Below are positions 9,190-17,516 of a stretch of 64,000 bases of DNA, piece by piece. Both the position numbers and the translations under genes were made by a program. The DNA lies in contig JARKQF010000245.1 of NCBI GenBank assembly GCA_029973975.1, positions 51,410-115,409 of the forward strand, in the 5' to 3' direction. Position 1 is the stretch's first letter; each line of letters starts with the position of its first letter. The stretch is from Paludibacter sp. (GTDB taxonomy: Bacteria > Bacteroidota > Bacteroidia > Bacteroidales > Paludibacteraceae). The notes under the pieces are model-generated. The model was not told the origin of the DNA and made no database searches. It was given only the letters and a program-made list of their open reading frames with translations.

Positions 9190-9412
9190 ATATTACCTTT
9201 CTACCAGAAGTTTATCCTGCCGGCAGATGGCGTGAAGATTTTTGTGGGAAAGAGACAGATGGCTTGAACCACCAGGAGGGCTTCCGCTGAACTCTCGATT
9301 TTCCCGCAACCGACTTGCCAATTGCGGTTAACTCCGCCTTGCGGCGAAGAACCCTCATCCTCGTCATCTTGAGTATCACAATTCCCCCCCCCGTATCTCA
9401 AGATCATGCGCT
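9190..9412 (-). ncRNA. Candidate divergent glmS ribozyme in the glmS 5' leader
   Basis: On the minus strand the leader begins AGCGC at 9412, the sequence found at the cleavage site of glmS ribozymes (cleavage would fall between 9412 and 9411). An 8-bp P1-like hairpin follows (ATCTTGAG with CTCAAGAT), then TGACGAGG, identical to the conserved core. Further on come ATCGAGAGTTCAGCGGAAG and CCCTCC, matching the consensus order AUCGA, UUCGGCGG, CUCCC, then a P3-like hairpin with GGTGG and CCATC arms, and finally GGTAGAAAGG resembling the P4-side GGACAAAGG. Two hairpins of about 48 bases are inserted between GAGGGTT and AATCGA, one capped by GCAA. The element ends about 60 bases before the glmS start codon. 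I aligned this from memory of the consensus; no covariance model was run. Confidence 0.75.
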
Positions 9413-9459
9413 ATTACTTTCCCGTTACAATTGATTTCTGAATTTCACCTCCGTGATTA

Positions 9460-9487
9460 TATAATGCAGACAATTGGCTGCATTATA
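9460..9487. promoter_or_regulatory. Perfect dyad overlapping putative glmS promoter
   Basis: Arms TATAATGCAG (9460-9469) and CTGCATTATA (9478-9487) are perfect inverted repeats with an 8-base spacer. Read on the minus strand, the right arm supplies a TATAAT hexamer (9487-9482) that could be the glmS -10, placing transcription start about 63 bases before the ribozyme cleavage point. A second minus-strand TATAAT lies at 9461-9456. The dyad could be an operator for a dimeric repressor or just a pair of opposed -10 elements; no regulator gene is adjacent. Confidence 0.5.
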
Positions 9488-9504
9488 ACCGAAAAATAAA
9501 ATTT

Positions 9505-9541
9505 GCAACCCTGATCGAATTCTGAACATCATCAGGGTTGC
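9505..9541 (-). terminator. Intrinsic terminator of the AOR gene
   Basis: Inverted arms GCAACCCTGAT (9505-9515) and ATCAGGGTTGC (9531-9541) pair perfectly, followed on the minus strand by an AAATTTTATTTTT run. It lies just past the AOR stop codon and separates that gene from the glmS promoter. Confidence 0.85.
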
Positions 9542-9547
9542 AAATAA

Positions 9548-11713
9548 CTAGCCACCGTTCTGCCGGACAATTTCAACCACTTCAGGGAAGTCAATCCCCA
9601 ACCGCTTGATGGTTTCCAATTTTGGCACTCCGTTTGAGTTCCATCCACGGCGCAGGTAAACCGCATCGACCAATTTTTCATAACGCTCATATCGATATTT
9701 TCGAAGTGCATCCACCTTTTCCTCAACGCTCATCTTTTCGGGGTCTAAACCAACATCTTCGCGAAGTGATTTATCATATCGTTCTTCACGCGATTGATAT
9801 TCTTCAACTGTCACAGGGCCCATTGCACGATAGGGTGGATAATCATTCTCTCGTTTGCCATATCCCATTCTTAAGCTAAAAATTCGTTGAAAATTGTAAA
9901 CTTTTTCAGATTGAAAGATGATCTCATCAATGGTAATTGGTTTTCCCAACACACCTTCATATAACCAGGTGTAATTCTTGACGTGCTCAGGGACTTTGGC
10001 AGGTTCTTTCTCCAATTTATTATCCACAGGAACAACGTCATTCCAGGGCAATTTACACAGTCCATGCAGTGAGAACCAGGTTCGCCACATCGGGAAATAA
10101 TGCAAAGCTTCCGCCTTATCTTCAAAAGTCGGTATCTGGTTTAAAACCATATCCATAAAAATCAACCAGGCTTCATCATGCTGCGGACCCTTGGTCGCAA
10201 GGGCATATCCACCCTGCTGTGCCAGCGACTCTTTGGTCATATACTCGGAAATTTCGAGGCCCTTAATTTCCATTCCAATATCGTTTAAATATTCAGGATC
10301 AGCGCCAAAGTTCTCCACAAAGTGCTTTTTCATTGCTCGAATGCCCTGGCCAACGATCATCCCAAAACCTTCGCCCCGTCCCATCTGATGAATTAGCTCC
10401 AAAGCGACATCGGCATTTCCCCAGGTTAGTTCCAACCCGCCTGTGTTTTCCTTGTTGAGTATCCCCTTTTCATAACATTCCATTGCAAAAGCGATTGAAT
10501 TGCCCAAAGAGATTGTGTCCAGACCATAAGTATCGGCATAAAAATTAATCTCTGCAACAATTTCTGGATCAAACACATCAATATTGGACCCCACACCACC
10601 CAATGTTTCATATTCAGGGCCATCCACCGACACAATATTTCCCTTATAAGGCCCTGTTTTCACAGTGTAGTTCGCCACCATGTGCGAACAAGCCATACTG
10701 CAACCATACCAACAGCTATCAGGTGCGCTGTAATCAAAAACCTTTCGCCAATAATCTGCTGATATTTTCACTGCCTGGTCGCTTTTTCCATACCGAAAAT
10801 TCTGTACAGGTAACAGATCATGATAATTCATAACCTCTACCAGGTTTGTAGTCCCCAGATGCGCCATATCGTTTTGAACCGGATCGAGTTCAGCAATTTC
10901 TTTATTAATTCGTTTGCCCGCTTTGCTAACCAGTTCTGGATCGGCAACCCCGTTGATATTGCCCTTCATGTCTGAAAATCGAACAACGATCGCTTTGATT
11001 TTCTTATCGCGAAACACCCGCCCGGAACCACCTCTGGCTGCCTGCTTAATTCGCACTTCTTTACGCCGCTGATCAAAAAAGCTGATATTCAATCCACTGA
11101 TTGCAGCATAATCAGCCGCCCGTCCGGCAGAAATAACCGAAACACCTCTCAGACTCTTCTCATCCTTTGCATACATTTCCGTTAGCAATACATTAATACG
11201 ATGCGTATCCAGCATTTCCAATGGAGCTTCTTCAACAGTAACTCGTCCATTGTCGCCGTCAATAAAAATAATGACGTCTTTTTCTGCTTTACCCTGGATT
11301 TCAAGCGCATCGAAACCGGAATACTTTAAATACGGTCCAAAATATCCGCCCCCATTACTGTCATTAGCTACACCTGTTAATGGTGAAATGGTGACAACTG
11401 TCGACTTGCCACTACCCGGATATTGTGTGATCCCCCCAATCGGTCCGCCGGCAATTACCAGTTCATTTTCTGGCGAATCCCATTGTGTTTTCGAATTCAC
11501 GGCGTTCCATAATAGCCACAAACAAAATCCACGCCCTCCTGTAAAAATATCTTTCATCTGCTGCGTAACTGGTTTTATTCCTATCTCATTTTTACTTAAA
11601 TCAATAAAAAGGGTTCGGTTTGCATAACCATGCACAACTGGTTTTGTTTCATATTCGAGAGAAGTGAGAAGCCGGTGCGACTCTTTGTATTTTTCGAGAG
11701 GCATATCATACAT
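9548..11713 (-). CDS. aor: Aldehyde:ferredoxin oxidoreductase family (tungsto/molybdopterin) protein
   Basis: A 721-residue member of the AOR family, whose enzymes oxidise aldehydes to acids with ferredoxin using a tungsten bis-pterin and one [4Fe-4S] cluster. The N-terminal AOR domain carries the typical YPGSGKSTVV and GGYFGPYLK stretches, and ARGGSGRV at 226-233. Candidate cluster ligands are C334, C338, C342 and C553; the first three are spaced C-x3-C-x3-C, whereas classical AOR has C-x2-C-x3-C. About 30 extra residues precede the conserved N-terminus. The protein is longer than archaeal AOR (about 600), so the substrate may differ. It stands alone with its own terminator, 5 kb from a NuoEF-type NADH/ferredoxin operon that could use the same electron pool. 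Confidence 0.88.
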   Translation of the reverse strand: MYDMPLEKYKESHRLLTSLEYETKPVVHGYANRTLFIDLSKNEIGIKPVTQQMKDIFTGGRGFCLWLLWNAVNSKTQWDSPENELVIAGGPIGGITQYPGSGKSTVVTISPLTGVANDSNGGGYFGPYLKYSGFDALEIQGKAEKDVIIFIDGDNGRVTVEEAPLEMLDTHRINVLLTEMYAKDEKSLRGVSVISAGRAADYAAISGLNISFFDQRRKEVRIKQAARGGSGRVFRDKKIKAIVVRFSDMKGNINGVADPELVSKAGKRINKEIAELDPVQNDMAHLGTTNLVEVMNYHDLLPVQNFRYGKSDQAVKISADYWRKVFDYSAPDSCWYGCSMACSHMVANYTVKTGPYKGNIVSVDGPEYETLGGVGSNIDVFDPEIVAEINFYADTYGLDTISLGNSIAFAMECYEKGILNKENTGGLELTWGNADVALELIHQMGRGEGFGMIVGQGIRAMKKHFVENFGADPEYLNDIGMEIKGLEISEYMTKESLAQQGGYALATKGPQHDEAWLIFMDMVLNQIPTFEDKAEALHYFPMWRTWFSLHGLCKLPWNDVVPVDNKLEKEPAKVPEHVKNYTWLYEGVLGKPITIDEIIFQSEKVYNFQRIFSLRMGYGKRENDYPPYRAMGPVTVEEYQSREERYDKSLREDVGLDPEKMSVEEKVDALRKYRYERYEKLVDAVYLRRGWNSNGVPKLETIKRLGIDFPEVVEIVRQNGG

Positions 11714-11883
11714 TCTGATTTCTCCTTAGAGCAAAGCAAATTGTCTGTTGAATTTTTATTTTCTATGGGGATTATAATACATCCCTTCTTATAAAAATTT
11801 TTACCCTGTTTTAAAAATCTGATATCATTAATCACTCTCAATAAAAATATACTGTCATTCGTACTTCAATCTTGGAGTGTATC

Positions 11884-13944
11884 GTGCCAAAACTAATCAA
11901 AAAATATCCTTTTGAAATAATTCTGACGCTCATTGTGTTGATCACTCATTGTTACGTGATTTTTTGCCCTCCCAATAGTCTCATGAGCTGGTTTGCGACA
12001 GATGATGTTTTTTACTATTTCAAAACAGCTCAAAATATTTCAGAAGGATTTGGTTCAACTTTTGATCGGATTGGTCTCACAAATGGATATCATCCTTTAT
12101 GGATGTTGATTTGTATTCCCATTTTTTCACTTGCAAAAACTGATCCAATTCTTCCTTTAAGAATTGTTATTGCCGTTCTGGCCTTTTTCCATGCTTTGTC
12201 CGCTTGTCTTTTCTACCGCTTATTTAAAAAAATTGCATCAAACACCACTGCCATCGCTGTAGCATTGTTCTGGGCATTCTTTCCGGGTGTACATAACATC
12301 ACCGTTCAGTTCGCCATGGAATCAGGAGTGCAGGCATTCTTCGTGATTCTCTTTTTATGTATGGCTGCTGAATGGGAGACGAAAAATGGGTATTCGAATA
12401 GAGAAAAAATCATCGGACTGATTGGATTATCCATTGTTGCCATTTTAGTGCTTTTTAGCAGGTTAGACAGCATGTTTATGCTGTTTATTTTTGGCATTTG
12501 GTTTTCTCTCAAATCAAACAATGTAAGAAGATCTCTTTTCCTGGGGGATATGGTTGTAATCGTTCTGGCGGTTTTTCTGGCTTATTATTTTCGCCTTGGT
12601 TTAACGAATTCGTATTATTTATTGGTTACATCAGGCATCTGGATGGCAATTCTTGCTATTGCTCTAAGGGTAGCACTGAATTATTTTGCAGGTTTGTACG
12701 AAAATAAATCGATGCGAAATAATGGGGAAATCTTAAAATCCATAATTATCTACCAAACCGTTGGTTCGTTTATCCTGACAGGATTAATGTATCTCCTGTC
12801 GAAAATCAATGTTTTCAATGGGTTCCCAAGGTCTGCCCTTGCAATTGAGTTGGTGCTCACCATTGTTTTCCAGTTTCTTATCCGCATCTTTGCAAACTAC
12901 ATGGAACAAAAAATTTCCCTCACTGTAAAAACCGACTGGTTGCAATTGATAAAAAATGGATTAGCATATTTTATTCCGCTGGGGACTGCGTTGTTAATTT
13001 ATATGACCTGGAGCCATTTCGTTTTTGGAACGTCCTCGCCTGTTAGTGGACAAATCAAACGCTGGTGGGGCACCATTTACTCAGTTTATGGGCGCCCGAT
13101 TGATTCCCTGATTCAGGTTGCAGGACTAGGTAAACACGGAGCATGGATTTTTTTAACGAATGGACTTCACTCGCTTGCGAATACTTCCAATAAAATTCTA
13201 AAAAATTCTGACACAGATCCGAACAATACATGGTTTGTCCTCACGTCCCTGTTGCTTATTAGCATATTGATTTATTTTTTATCCCGGAACTACAAAGAGT
13301 ATCTAAAAAAAGCTGTAAAGATTACCAACGCCTTTCCTTTATTTGTCGGGTGCTTTTTTCAAATAGCATCCTATAATATGACTGGTTATGTAAACAGTCA
13401 CGCCTGGTATTGGATTTGCGAGATGGTGCTGGTAGTTATACTGGGTGGAATCACTTTCGAAGTACTTTATCGAAATTTAAAAAAATCTCTTCAACCGAAA
13501 CAACTTAACGCGCTATTTGCCGTGGGCCTAATTGCGCTGGGAATGTATTACACATATCACATCACGTCCACCATTCGTTGGAAAGTGCACAAAGAAGATA
13601 TTGAAGGGTACCTAGCAGGTGCAAAAGGTCTGGAAGCCGCCACTGAACCTGGATCCGTAATTGGTTCAACTGGAGGAGGTGTATTGGGCTATTTCGTCAA
13701 AGATAGAACCATTGTCAACTTGGATGGCCTGATCAATAGTTATCAATATTTTCAAATGCTTAAAAGCGGCCGGGCAAATGAATACCTTGATGAAATTGGC
13801 CTAGACTACGTTTATGCGAATAAATACATTTTAACTAGCAGCGAACCCTATGAAAGAATGTTCAGAAATCGACTTAAATATTTGGACACTGTGGTCGGTT
13901 CAGCCCTATTTCGTTATAAACCTGGTGTACAAAATCCAGATTAA
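11884..13944 (+). CDS. Multi-spanning membrane protein, GT-C glycosyltransferase-like
   Basis: A 686-residue integral membrane protein with about 12 hydrophobic segments and an acidic pair (ATDD) in the first extracytoplasmic loop, the arrangement seen in GT-C (ArnT/PMT-like) transferases that use polyprenyl-linked sugars. The C-terminal 120 residues form a soluble domain with a GSTGGGVLGYF stretch. I prefer GTG at 11884, which has TTGGAG six bases upstream, over the TTG at 11872, which would overlap that ribosome site. It is transcribed divergently from the AOR gene across a 170-base AT-rich gap. It is not linked to the polysaccharide loci further along, and its substrate is unknown. Confidence 0.7.
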   Translation: MPKLIKKYPFEIILTLIVLITHCYVIFCPPNSLMSWFATDDVFYYFKTAQNISEGFGSTFDRIGLTNGYHPLWMLICIPIFSLAKTDPILPLRIVIAVLAFFHALSACLFYRLFKKIASNTTAIAVALFWAFFPGVHNITVQFAMESGVQAFFVILFLCMAAEWETKNGYSNREKIIGLIGLSIVAILVLFSRLDSMFMLFIFGIWFSLKSNNVRRSLFLGDMVVIVLAVFLAYYFRLGLTNSYYLLVTSGIWMAILAIALRVALNYFAGLYENKSMRNNGEILKSIIIYQTVGSFILTGLMYLLSKINVFNGFPRSALAIELVLTIVFQFLIRIFANYMEQKISLTVKTDWLQLIKNGLAYFIPLGTALLIYMTWSHFVFGTSSPVSGQIKRWWGTIYSVYGRPIDSLIQVAGLGKHGAWIFLTNGLHSLANTSNKILKNSDTDPNNTWFVLTSLLLISILIYFLSRNYKEYLKKAVKITNAFPLFVGCFFQIASYNMTGYVNSHAWYWICEMVLVVILGGITFEVLYRNLKKSLQPKQLNALFAVGLIALGMYYTYHITSTIRWKVHKEDIEGYLAGAKGLEAATEPGSVIGSTGGGVLGYFVKDRTIVNLDGLINSYQYFQMLKSGRANEYLDEIGLDYVYANKYILTSSEPYERMFRNRLKYLDTVVGSALFRYKPGVQNPD

Positions 13945-13964
13945 AAAACACAGGGTAATTCTGG

Positions 13965-13970
13965 TATAAT
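13965..13970 (+). promoter_or_regulatory. Extended -10 promoter of the glycine cleavage operon
   Basis: TATAAT preceded by CTGG gives an extended -10 (TGnTATAAT); no good -35 is visible. Transcription would start about 13977, some 30 bases before the glycine riboswitch. Confidence 0.6.
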
Positions 13971-14003
13971 TTATTACAGAGAGGGAATTTTTCCCTTAAT
14001 ATA

Positions 14004-14180
14004 AGTGAAAGATTGGGAAGAGACCGAAATTAACAGGCGCCGAAGGGGCAAACCTGGGCAAGGCAATCTCAGGCGAATCTCTCAGGTAAAAGGACCCGCT
14101 TCTCACTTCCTCTGGAAAGTCGAAAGACACCGAAGGTGCAAACTCCTCAAGGAGTGAATCTCTCAGGTTTACGACAGAGG
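14004..14180 (+). promoter_or_regulatory. Tandem glycine riboswitch (two aptamers)
   Basis: Two glycine aptamers lie in series. The first (about 14004-14106) shows GGGAAGAGACC, GCGCCGAAGGGGCAAAC and AATCTCTCAGGTAAAAGGACC, all hallmark blocks. The second (about 14109-14180) repeats them as CACCGAAGGTGCAAAC and AATCTCTCAGG and is closed by CCTCTG/CAGAGG. The GTGA and TCAC segments flanking the first aptamer could form the leader-linker pairing known for this class. The element sits directly before gcvH and would switch the operon on when glycine is abundant, as in other bacteria. Confidence 0.95.
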
Positions 14181-14214
14181 CACACGCCAGTGGTTTTTGC
14201 GTGTGCCGTTTTCT
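14179..14214 (+). terminator. Riboswitch expression-platform terminator
   Basis: GGCACACGC (14179-14187) pairs with GCGTGTGCC (14199-14207), followed by GTTTTCT. The stem shares its first two bases with the 3' strand of the second aptamer P1, so aptamer closure and terminator formation compete at their junction. Confidence 0.75.
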
Positions 14215-14236
14215 ATTCTAATCAACTTGGAGGTGT

Positions 14237-14632
14237 ATGATGAATTTCCCCGCAGATTTGAAGTTTAAGAACACAGATGAATGGGTACGCAAAGAAGGCA
14301 ATATTGCAACGGTTGGTGTTTCAGATTATGCCCAGAATGCACTATCAGATGTTGTTTTTGTGGAAATCAATTTAAAAATTGGAGACCAGGTTAAAGTGGA
14401 TGATATTGGCGCAACTATCGAGTCAGTAAAAGCAGCCGCCGATGTTAATGTACCCGTCTCAGGAAAGGTCATTGAAGTCAACGAAAGCTTGCCTGACAAA
14501 CCTGAAACAATCAACAGTGATCCATTTGGATCTGCCTGGTTATTCAAAATCGAAATGCAAAACCCTGGCGAATTAGACAGCCTCATGGACGCCGCTGCAT
14601 ACGAAAAGTATTGTAGTGAGCGAGGCCACTAA
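14237..14632 (+). CDS. gcvH: Glycine cleavage system H protein
   Basis: A 131-residue lipoyl carrier protein that shuttles the aminomethyl group between the P, T and L proteins. The lipoylation lysine is K65 in the context IESVKAAADV, and the fold is complete. Two adjacent ATGs compete: the one at 14240 is better spaced (6 bases) from TTGGAGG than the one at 14237, and both give nearly the same protein. The stop overlaps the ATG of gcvPA by one base. It is the first gene after the glycine riboswitch. No gcvT lies in this operon, so aminomethyltransferase must be encoded elsewhere. Confidence 0.97.
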   Translation: MMNFPADLKFKNTDEWVRKEGNIATVGVSDYAQNALSDVVFVEINLKIGDQVKVDDIGATIESVKAAADVNVPVSGKVIEVNESLPDKPETINSDPFGSAWLFKIEMQNPGELDSLMDAAAYEKYCSERGH

Positions 14633-15981
14633 TGTTCATCCCGCACACGAACGAAGAACGGGAGGATATGCTTCGGGACATTGGCGTAAACAAAATTGAA
14701 GATTTGTTTTGCGATGTTCCCAAAGATTACCGCTACCCTAAACTAGATTTGCCCGAACCTTTGACTGAAATGGAAGCTGTTACCCATTTACAGGAACTGG
14801 CAATGGCAAATGAATCTACACGCGAATTGGTCTGCTTTCTGGGTGCGGGTGCCTACAATCATTACATCCCAGCAGCGGTTGACAGCCTTCTCCGGCGGGG
14901 AGAGTTTTACACCGCCTATACACCTTATCAACCAGAAGTCTCACAGGGAACGCTGCAAGCGATTTTTGAATACCAATCCTTGATTTCAGCCCTGACTGGT
15001 ATGGATGTCTGCAATGCTTCCCATTACGATGGCGCTTCAGCCACTGCCGAAGCTGGCATCATGGCCTACCATCATTTCAAGGGAAAACGGACAAAATTTA
15101 TTTTGTCTCCTTCGATCAACCCCCAATATCGTGATACATTTCGTACCTATCTAGGGGGAACTGAATCGTTAAAAATTGTTGGTGACAAGGGTGCAAATCC
15201 ATTACTCACTCCTGATGAACTGACAGCCCAGATTGACGGTGAAACTGCACTGGTTATGGTGCAATACCCCGATTTTTTTGGCAGAATTTACAATCTTACT
15301 CAATTGGCTGAAAAAGCACATGCTGCCGGTGCGTTGTTCGGGGTTGTGGTCAATCCTATTGCACTGGGACTTCTGACGCCTCCGGGTGAATTTGGCGCGG
15401 ATATCGTTGTTGGTGAAGGCCAACCGTTAGGTATTCCTCTTTCGTATGGCGGTCCATACCTGGGAATTTTTGCCACAAAACAGGAATATATACGGAAAAT
15501 CGCCGGACGGCTGGTTGGAGAAACCGTTGACACAGATGGCAAACGTGGATTTGTCCTCACGCTAACAGCTCGTGAACAGCACATTCGCAGAGAAAAAGCC
15601 ACATCCAATATTTGCAGCAACCAGGGATTAATGGCTTTGGCATCTACTATTTATTTGAGCTTGCTTGGTAAGCAGGGATTGCATAGAGTAGCTGAAATTT
15701 GCTACTATCGTGCACATTACACCGCCGAGAAACTAAAAAAGAACAAAAAGTACAAAGTTCATACCGCGCAACCATACTTCCATGAATTTATGGTTGAAAC
15801 ATCCCAACCCCTGTCCCACATAAACGCCCATTTGCTGGAACACGGCATTTTGGGTGGATACGATCTCGAACATGACTATCCCACCCTTAAGAATCACATG
15901 CTCTTGGCTGTTACTGAAATGAACAGCAAAGAAGAAATTGATTACTTGATTGATGTTCTGGAGGAGATTGGCAATGAGTGA
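14632..15981 (+). CDS. gcvPA: Glycine dehydrogenase (decarboxylating) subunit 1
   Basis: A 449-residue N-terminal half of the split P protein, which with GcvPB decarboxylates glycine using PLP and loads the aminomethyl group onto GcvH. Family signatures include FLGAGAYNHYIPA, YTPYQPE and NASHYDGASATAEA. The two-subunit form is usual in Firmicutes, archaea and Chloroflexota. It is coupled to gcvH by a TAATG overlap and to gcvPB by an 8-base overlap. The PLP-binding lysine is in the partner subunit. Confidence 0.97.
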   Translation: MFIPHTNEEREDMLRDIGVNKIEDLFCDVPKDYRYPKLDLPEPLTEMEAVTHLQELAMANESTRELVCFLGAGAYNHYIPAAVDSLLRRGEFYTAYTPYQPEVSQGTLQAIFEYQSLISALTGMDVCNASHYDGASATAEAGIMAYHHFKGKRTKFILSPSINPQYRDTFRTYLGGTESLKIVGDKGANPLLTPDELTAQIDGETALVMVQYPDFFGRIYNLTQLAEKAHAAGALFGVVVNPIALGLLTPPGEFGADIVVGEGQPLGIPLSYGGPYLGIFATKQEYIRKIAGRLVGETVDTDGKRGFVLTLTAREQHIRREKATSNICSNQGLMALASTIYLSLLGKQGLHRVAEICYYRAHYTAEKLKKNKKYKVHTAQPYFHEFMVETSQPLSHINAHLLEHGILGGYDLEHDYPTLKNHMLLAVTEMNSKEEIDYLIDVLEEIGNE

Positions 15982-17434
15982 ACCAACTATATATGAATTG
16001 TCTTCTCCCGGTCGAATGGGTGTTCAATATCCTGAAGTGGGTGTTCCTTTATCCTCATTGCCTGATGATCTTGTAAGGAAAGACCTTCCACTACCAGAAT
16101 TATCTGAATTGGATGTCGTCCGCCATTTCACCAATATCTCGCATTTAAACTACAGCGTTGATGGAGGTTTCTATCCGTTGGGATCTTGTACAATGAAATA
16201 CAATCCCAAAGTAAACGAAGAAACCGCCCGATTCCCCGGTTTTGCCCTCACTCATCCCCTTCAGCCCGAAGAAACCGTGCAGGGCAATCTGGCTTTGATG
16301 TTTACCTTGCAAGAATGGTTAAAAGAAATTAGCGGCTTTTCCGGCGTCAGTCTGCAGCCAGCCGCTGGCGCGCACGGTGAACTGGCCGGTGTGCTAATCA
16401 TCCGTGCTTACCACCGGGCAAAAGGTGATGAAAAGAGGACAAAAATAATCATCCCTGATTCAGCTCACGGCACAAATCCCGCCAGTTCAGTGATGAGTGG
16501 CTTCGATGTGGTTTCTGCGCCAACTGATGAACGCGGGAACGCTGACCTGAATGTTTTAAAAAACCTATGCGACGACACTTTGGCCGGCATCATGTTGACC
16601 AACCCCAACACCCTGGGGCTGTTTGATGAAAACGTACTTGAAGTGGTCAAGATGGTTCACGAAGCCGGCGGCCTGGTTTATGGTGATGGGGCCAACATGA
16701 ATGCTTTACTTGGTATCGTTAAACCGGGTGACCTGGGTATCGATGTGATGCATTTCAACTTGCACAAAACCTTTTCCACACCACACGGAGGTGGGGGTCC
16801 TGGTTCAGGCCCTGTCGCGGTTAACGAAAAACTGGTCGATTTCTTGCCGGGCCCTCTGGTACAAATTGTTGAAGAAGGCACTGATGAAGTTCCACCTCTT
16901 TTTGGATTGGTTATGCCGTCCAAATCAATTGGCAGGATGAAGAGTTTCTACGGGCATTTTGGCATTTTTGTACGCGCCTACACATACATCGCCATGCACG
17001 GCGCAAAAGGTATGCGCAGTATTGCTGAACATGCCGTGTTAAATGCCAATTACATTCTTTCTAAAATCAAAAACTCTTATACTGTCCCGTACAAACGAAT
17101 TTGCATGCACGAATTTGTGGTGGAAGGTATCTTCAATGATGCTCCAGGCGTTCATGCGCTAGACATTGCGAAACGTCTCATTGATTATGGCTACCATCCA
17201 CCAACCAATTATTTCCCACTCATTGTGCATGAAGCGCTGATGATTGAACCAACTGAAACAGAAAACAAAGCCACTTTGGATGATTTCTCTCAAACATTAA
17301 TCAAAATAGCAGAAGAAGCAAGAAAACAACCCGACCTTTTGCACGGCGCCCCTCACAAAACGCCGGTGAAACGTCTGGACGAAGTAAAAGCAGCTCGCGA
17401 CCTGGTCATGTGCTGCACAATCCCAGATAAGTAA
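15974..17434 (+). CDS. gcvPB: Glycine dehydrogenase (decarboxylating) subunit 2
   Basis: A 486-residue C-terminal half of the P protein, carrying the PLP-binding lysine K265 in FNLHKTFSTPHGGGGPGSG. I place the start at ATG 15974, seven bases after GGAGGAG and overlapping the gcvPA stop; the reading frame is open further upstream to a TTG at 15950, but that would precede the ribosome site. Together with gcvPA and gcvH it supplies most of glycine cleavage; the lipoamide dehydrogenase and T protein are not in this window. A strong hairpin follows the stop. Confidence 0.97.
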   Translation: MSEPTIYELSSPGRMGVQYPEVGVPLSSLPDDLVRKDLPLPELSELDVVRHFTNISHLNYSVDGGFYPLGSCTMKYNPKVNEETARFPGFALTHPLQPEETVQGNLALMFTLQEWLKEISGFSGVSLQPAAGAHGELAGVLIIRAYHRAKGDEKRTKIIIPDSAHGTNPASSVMSGFDVVSAPTDERGNADLNVLKNLCDDTLAGIMLTNPNTLGLFDENVLEVVKMVHEAGGLVYGDGANMNALLGIVKPGDLGIDVMHFNLHKTFSTPHGGGGPGSGPVAVNEKLVDFLPGPLVQIVEEGTDEVPPLFGLVMPSKSIGRMKSFYGHFGIFVRAYTYIAMHGAKGMRSIAEHAVLNANYILSKIKNSYTVPYKRICMHEFVVEGIFNDAPGVHALDIAKRLIDYGYHPPTNYFPLIVHEALMIEPTETENKATLDDFSQTLIKIAEEARKQPDLLHGAPHKTPVKRLDEVKAARDLVMCCTIPDK

Positions 17435-17457
17435 TCAGTATTTTGATATTTACGAAC

Positions 17458-17498
17458 AAAAAGATCAAGACAGTTTTCGTTACTGTCTTGATCTTTTT
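17458..17498. terminator. Bidirectional intrinsic terminator between gcvPB and folK
   Basis: Arms AAAAAGATCAAGACAG (17458-17473) and CTGTCTTGATCTTTTT (17483-17498) are perfectly complementary with a 9-base loop. Each strand ends in a U run, so it can stop both the plus-strand gcv operon and the minus-strand fol genes. Confidence 0.92.
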
Positions 17499-17516
17499 GC
17501 ATTATTCAATGACTGA

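Noticed and set aside
9201..9407. Minus-strand 68-residue open frame in the glmS leader
   Set aside because: It lies inside the ribozyme candidate, has odd composition and no ribosome site.
9413..9547. Molybdenum/tungsten cofactor riboswitch for the AOR gene
   Set aside because: The structured RNA lies downstream of the AOR stop and upstream of glmS, so it cannot control AOR; AOR's own 5' gap is about 170 bases and shows no such fold.
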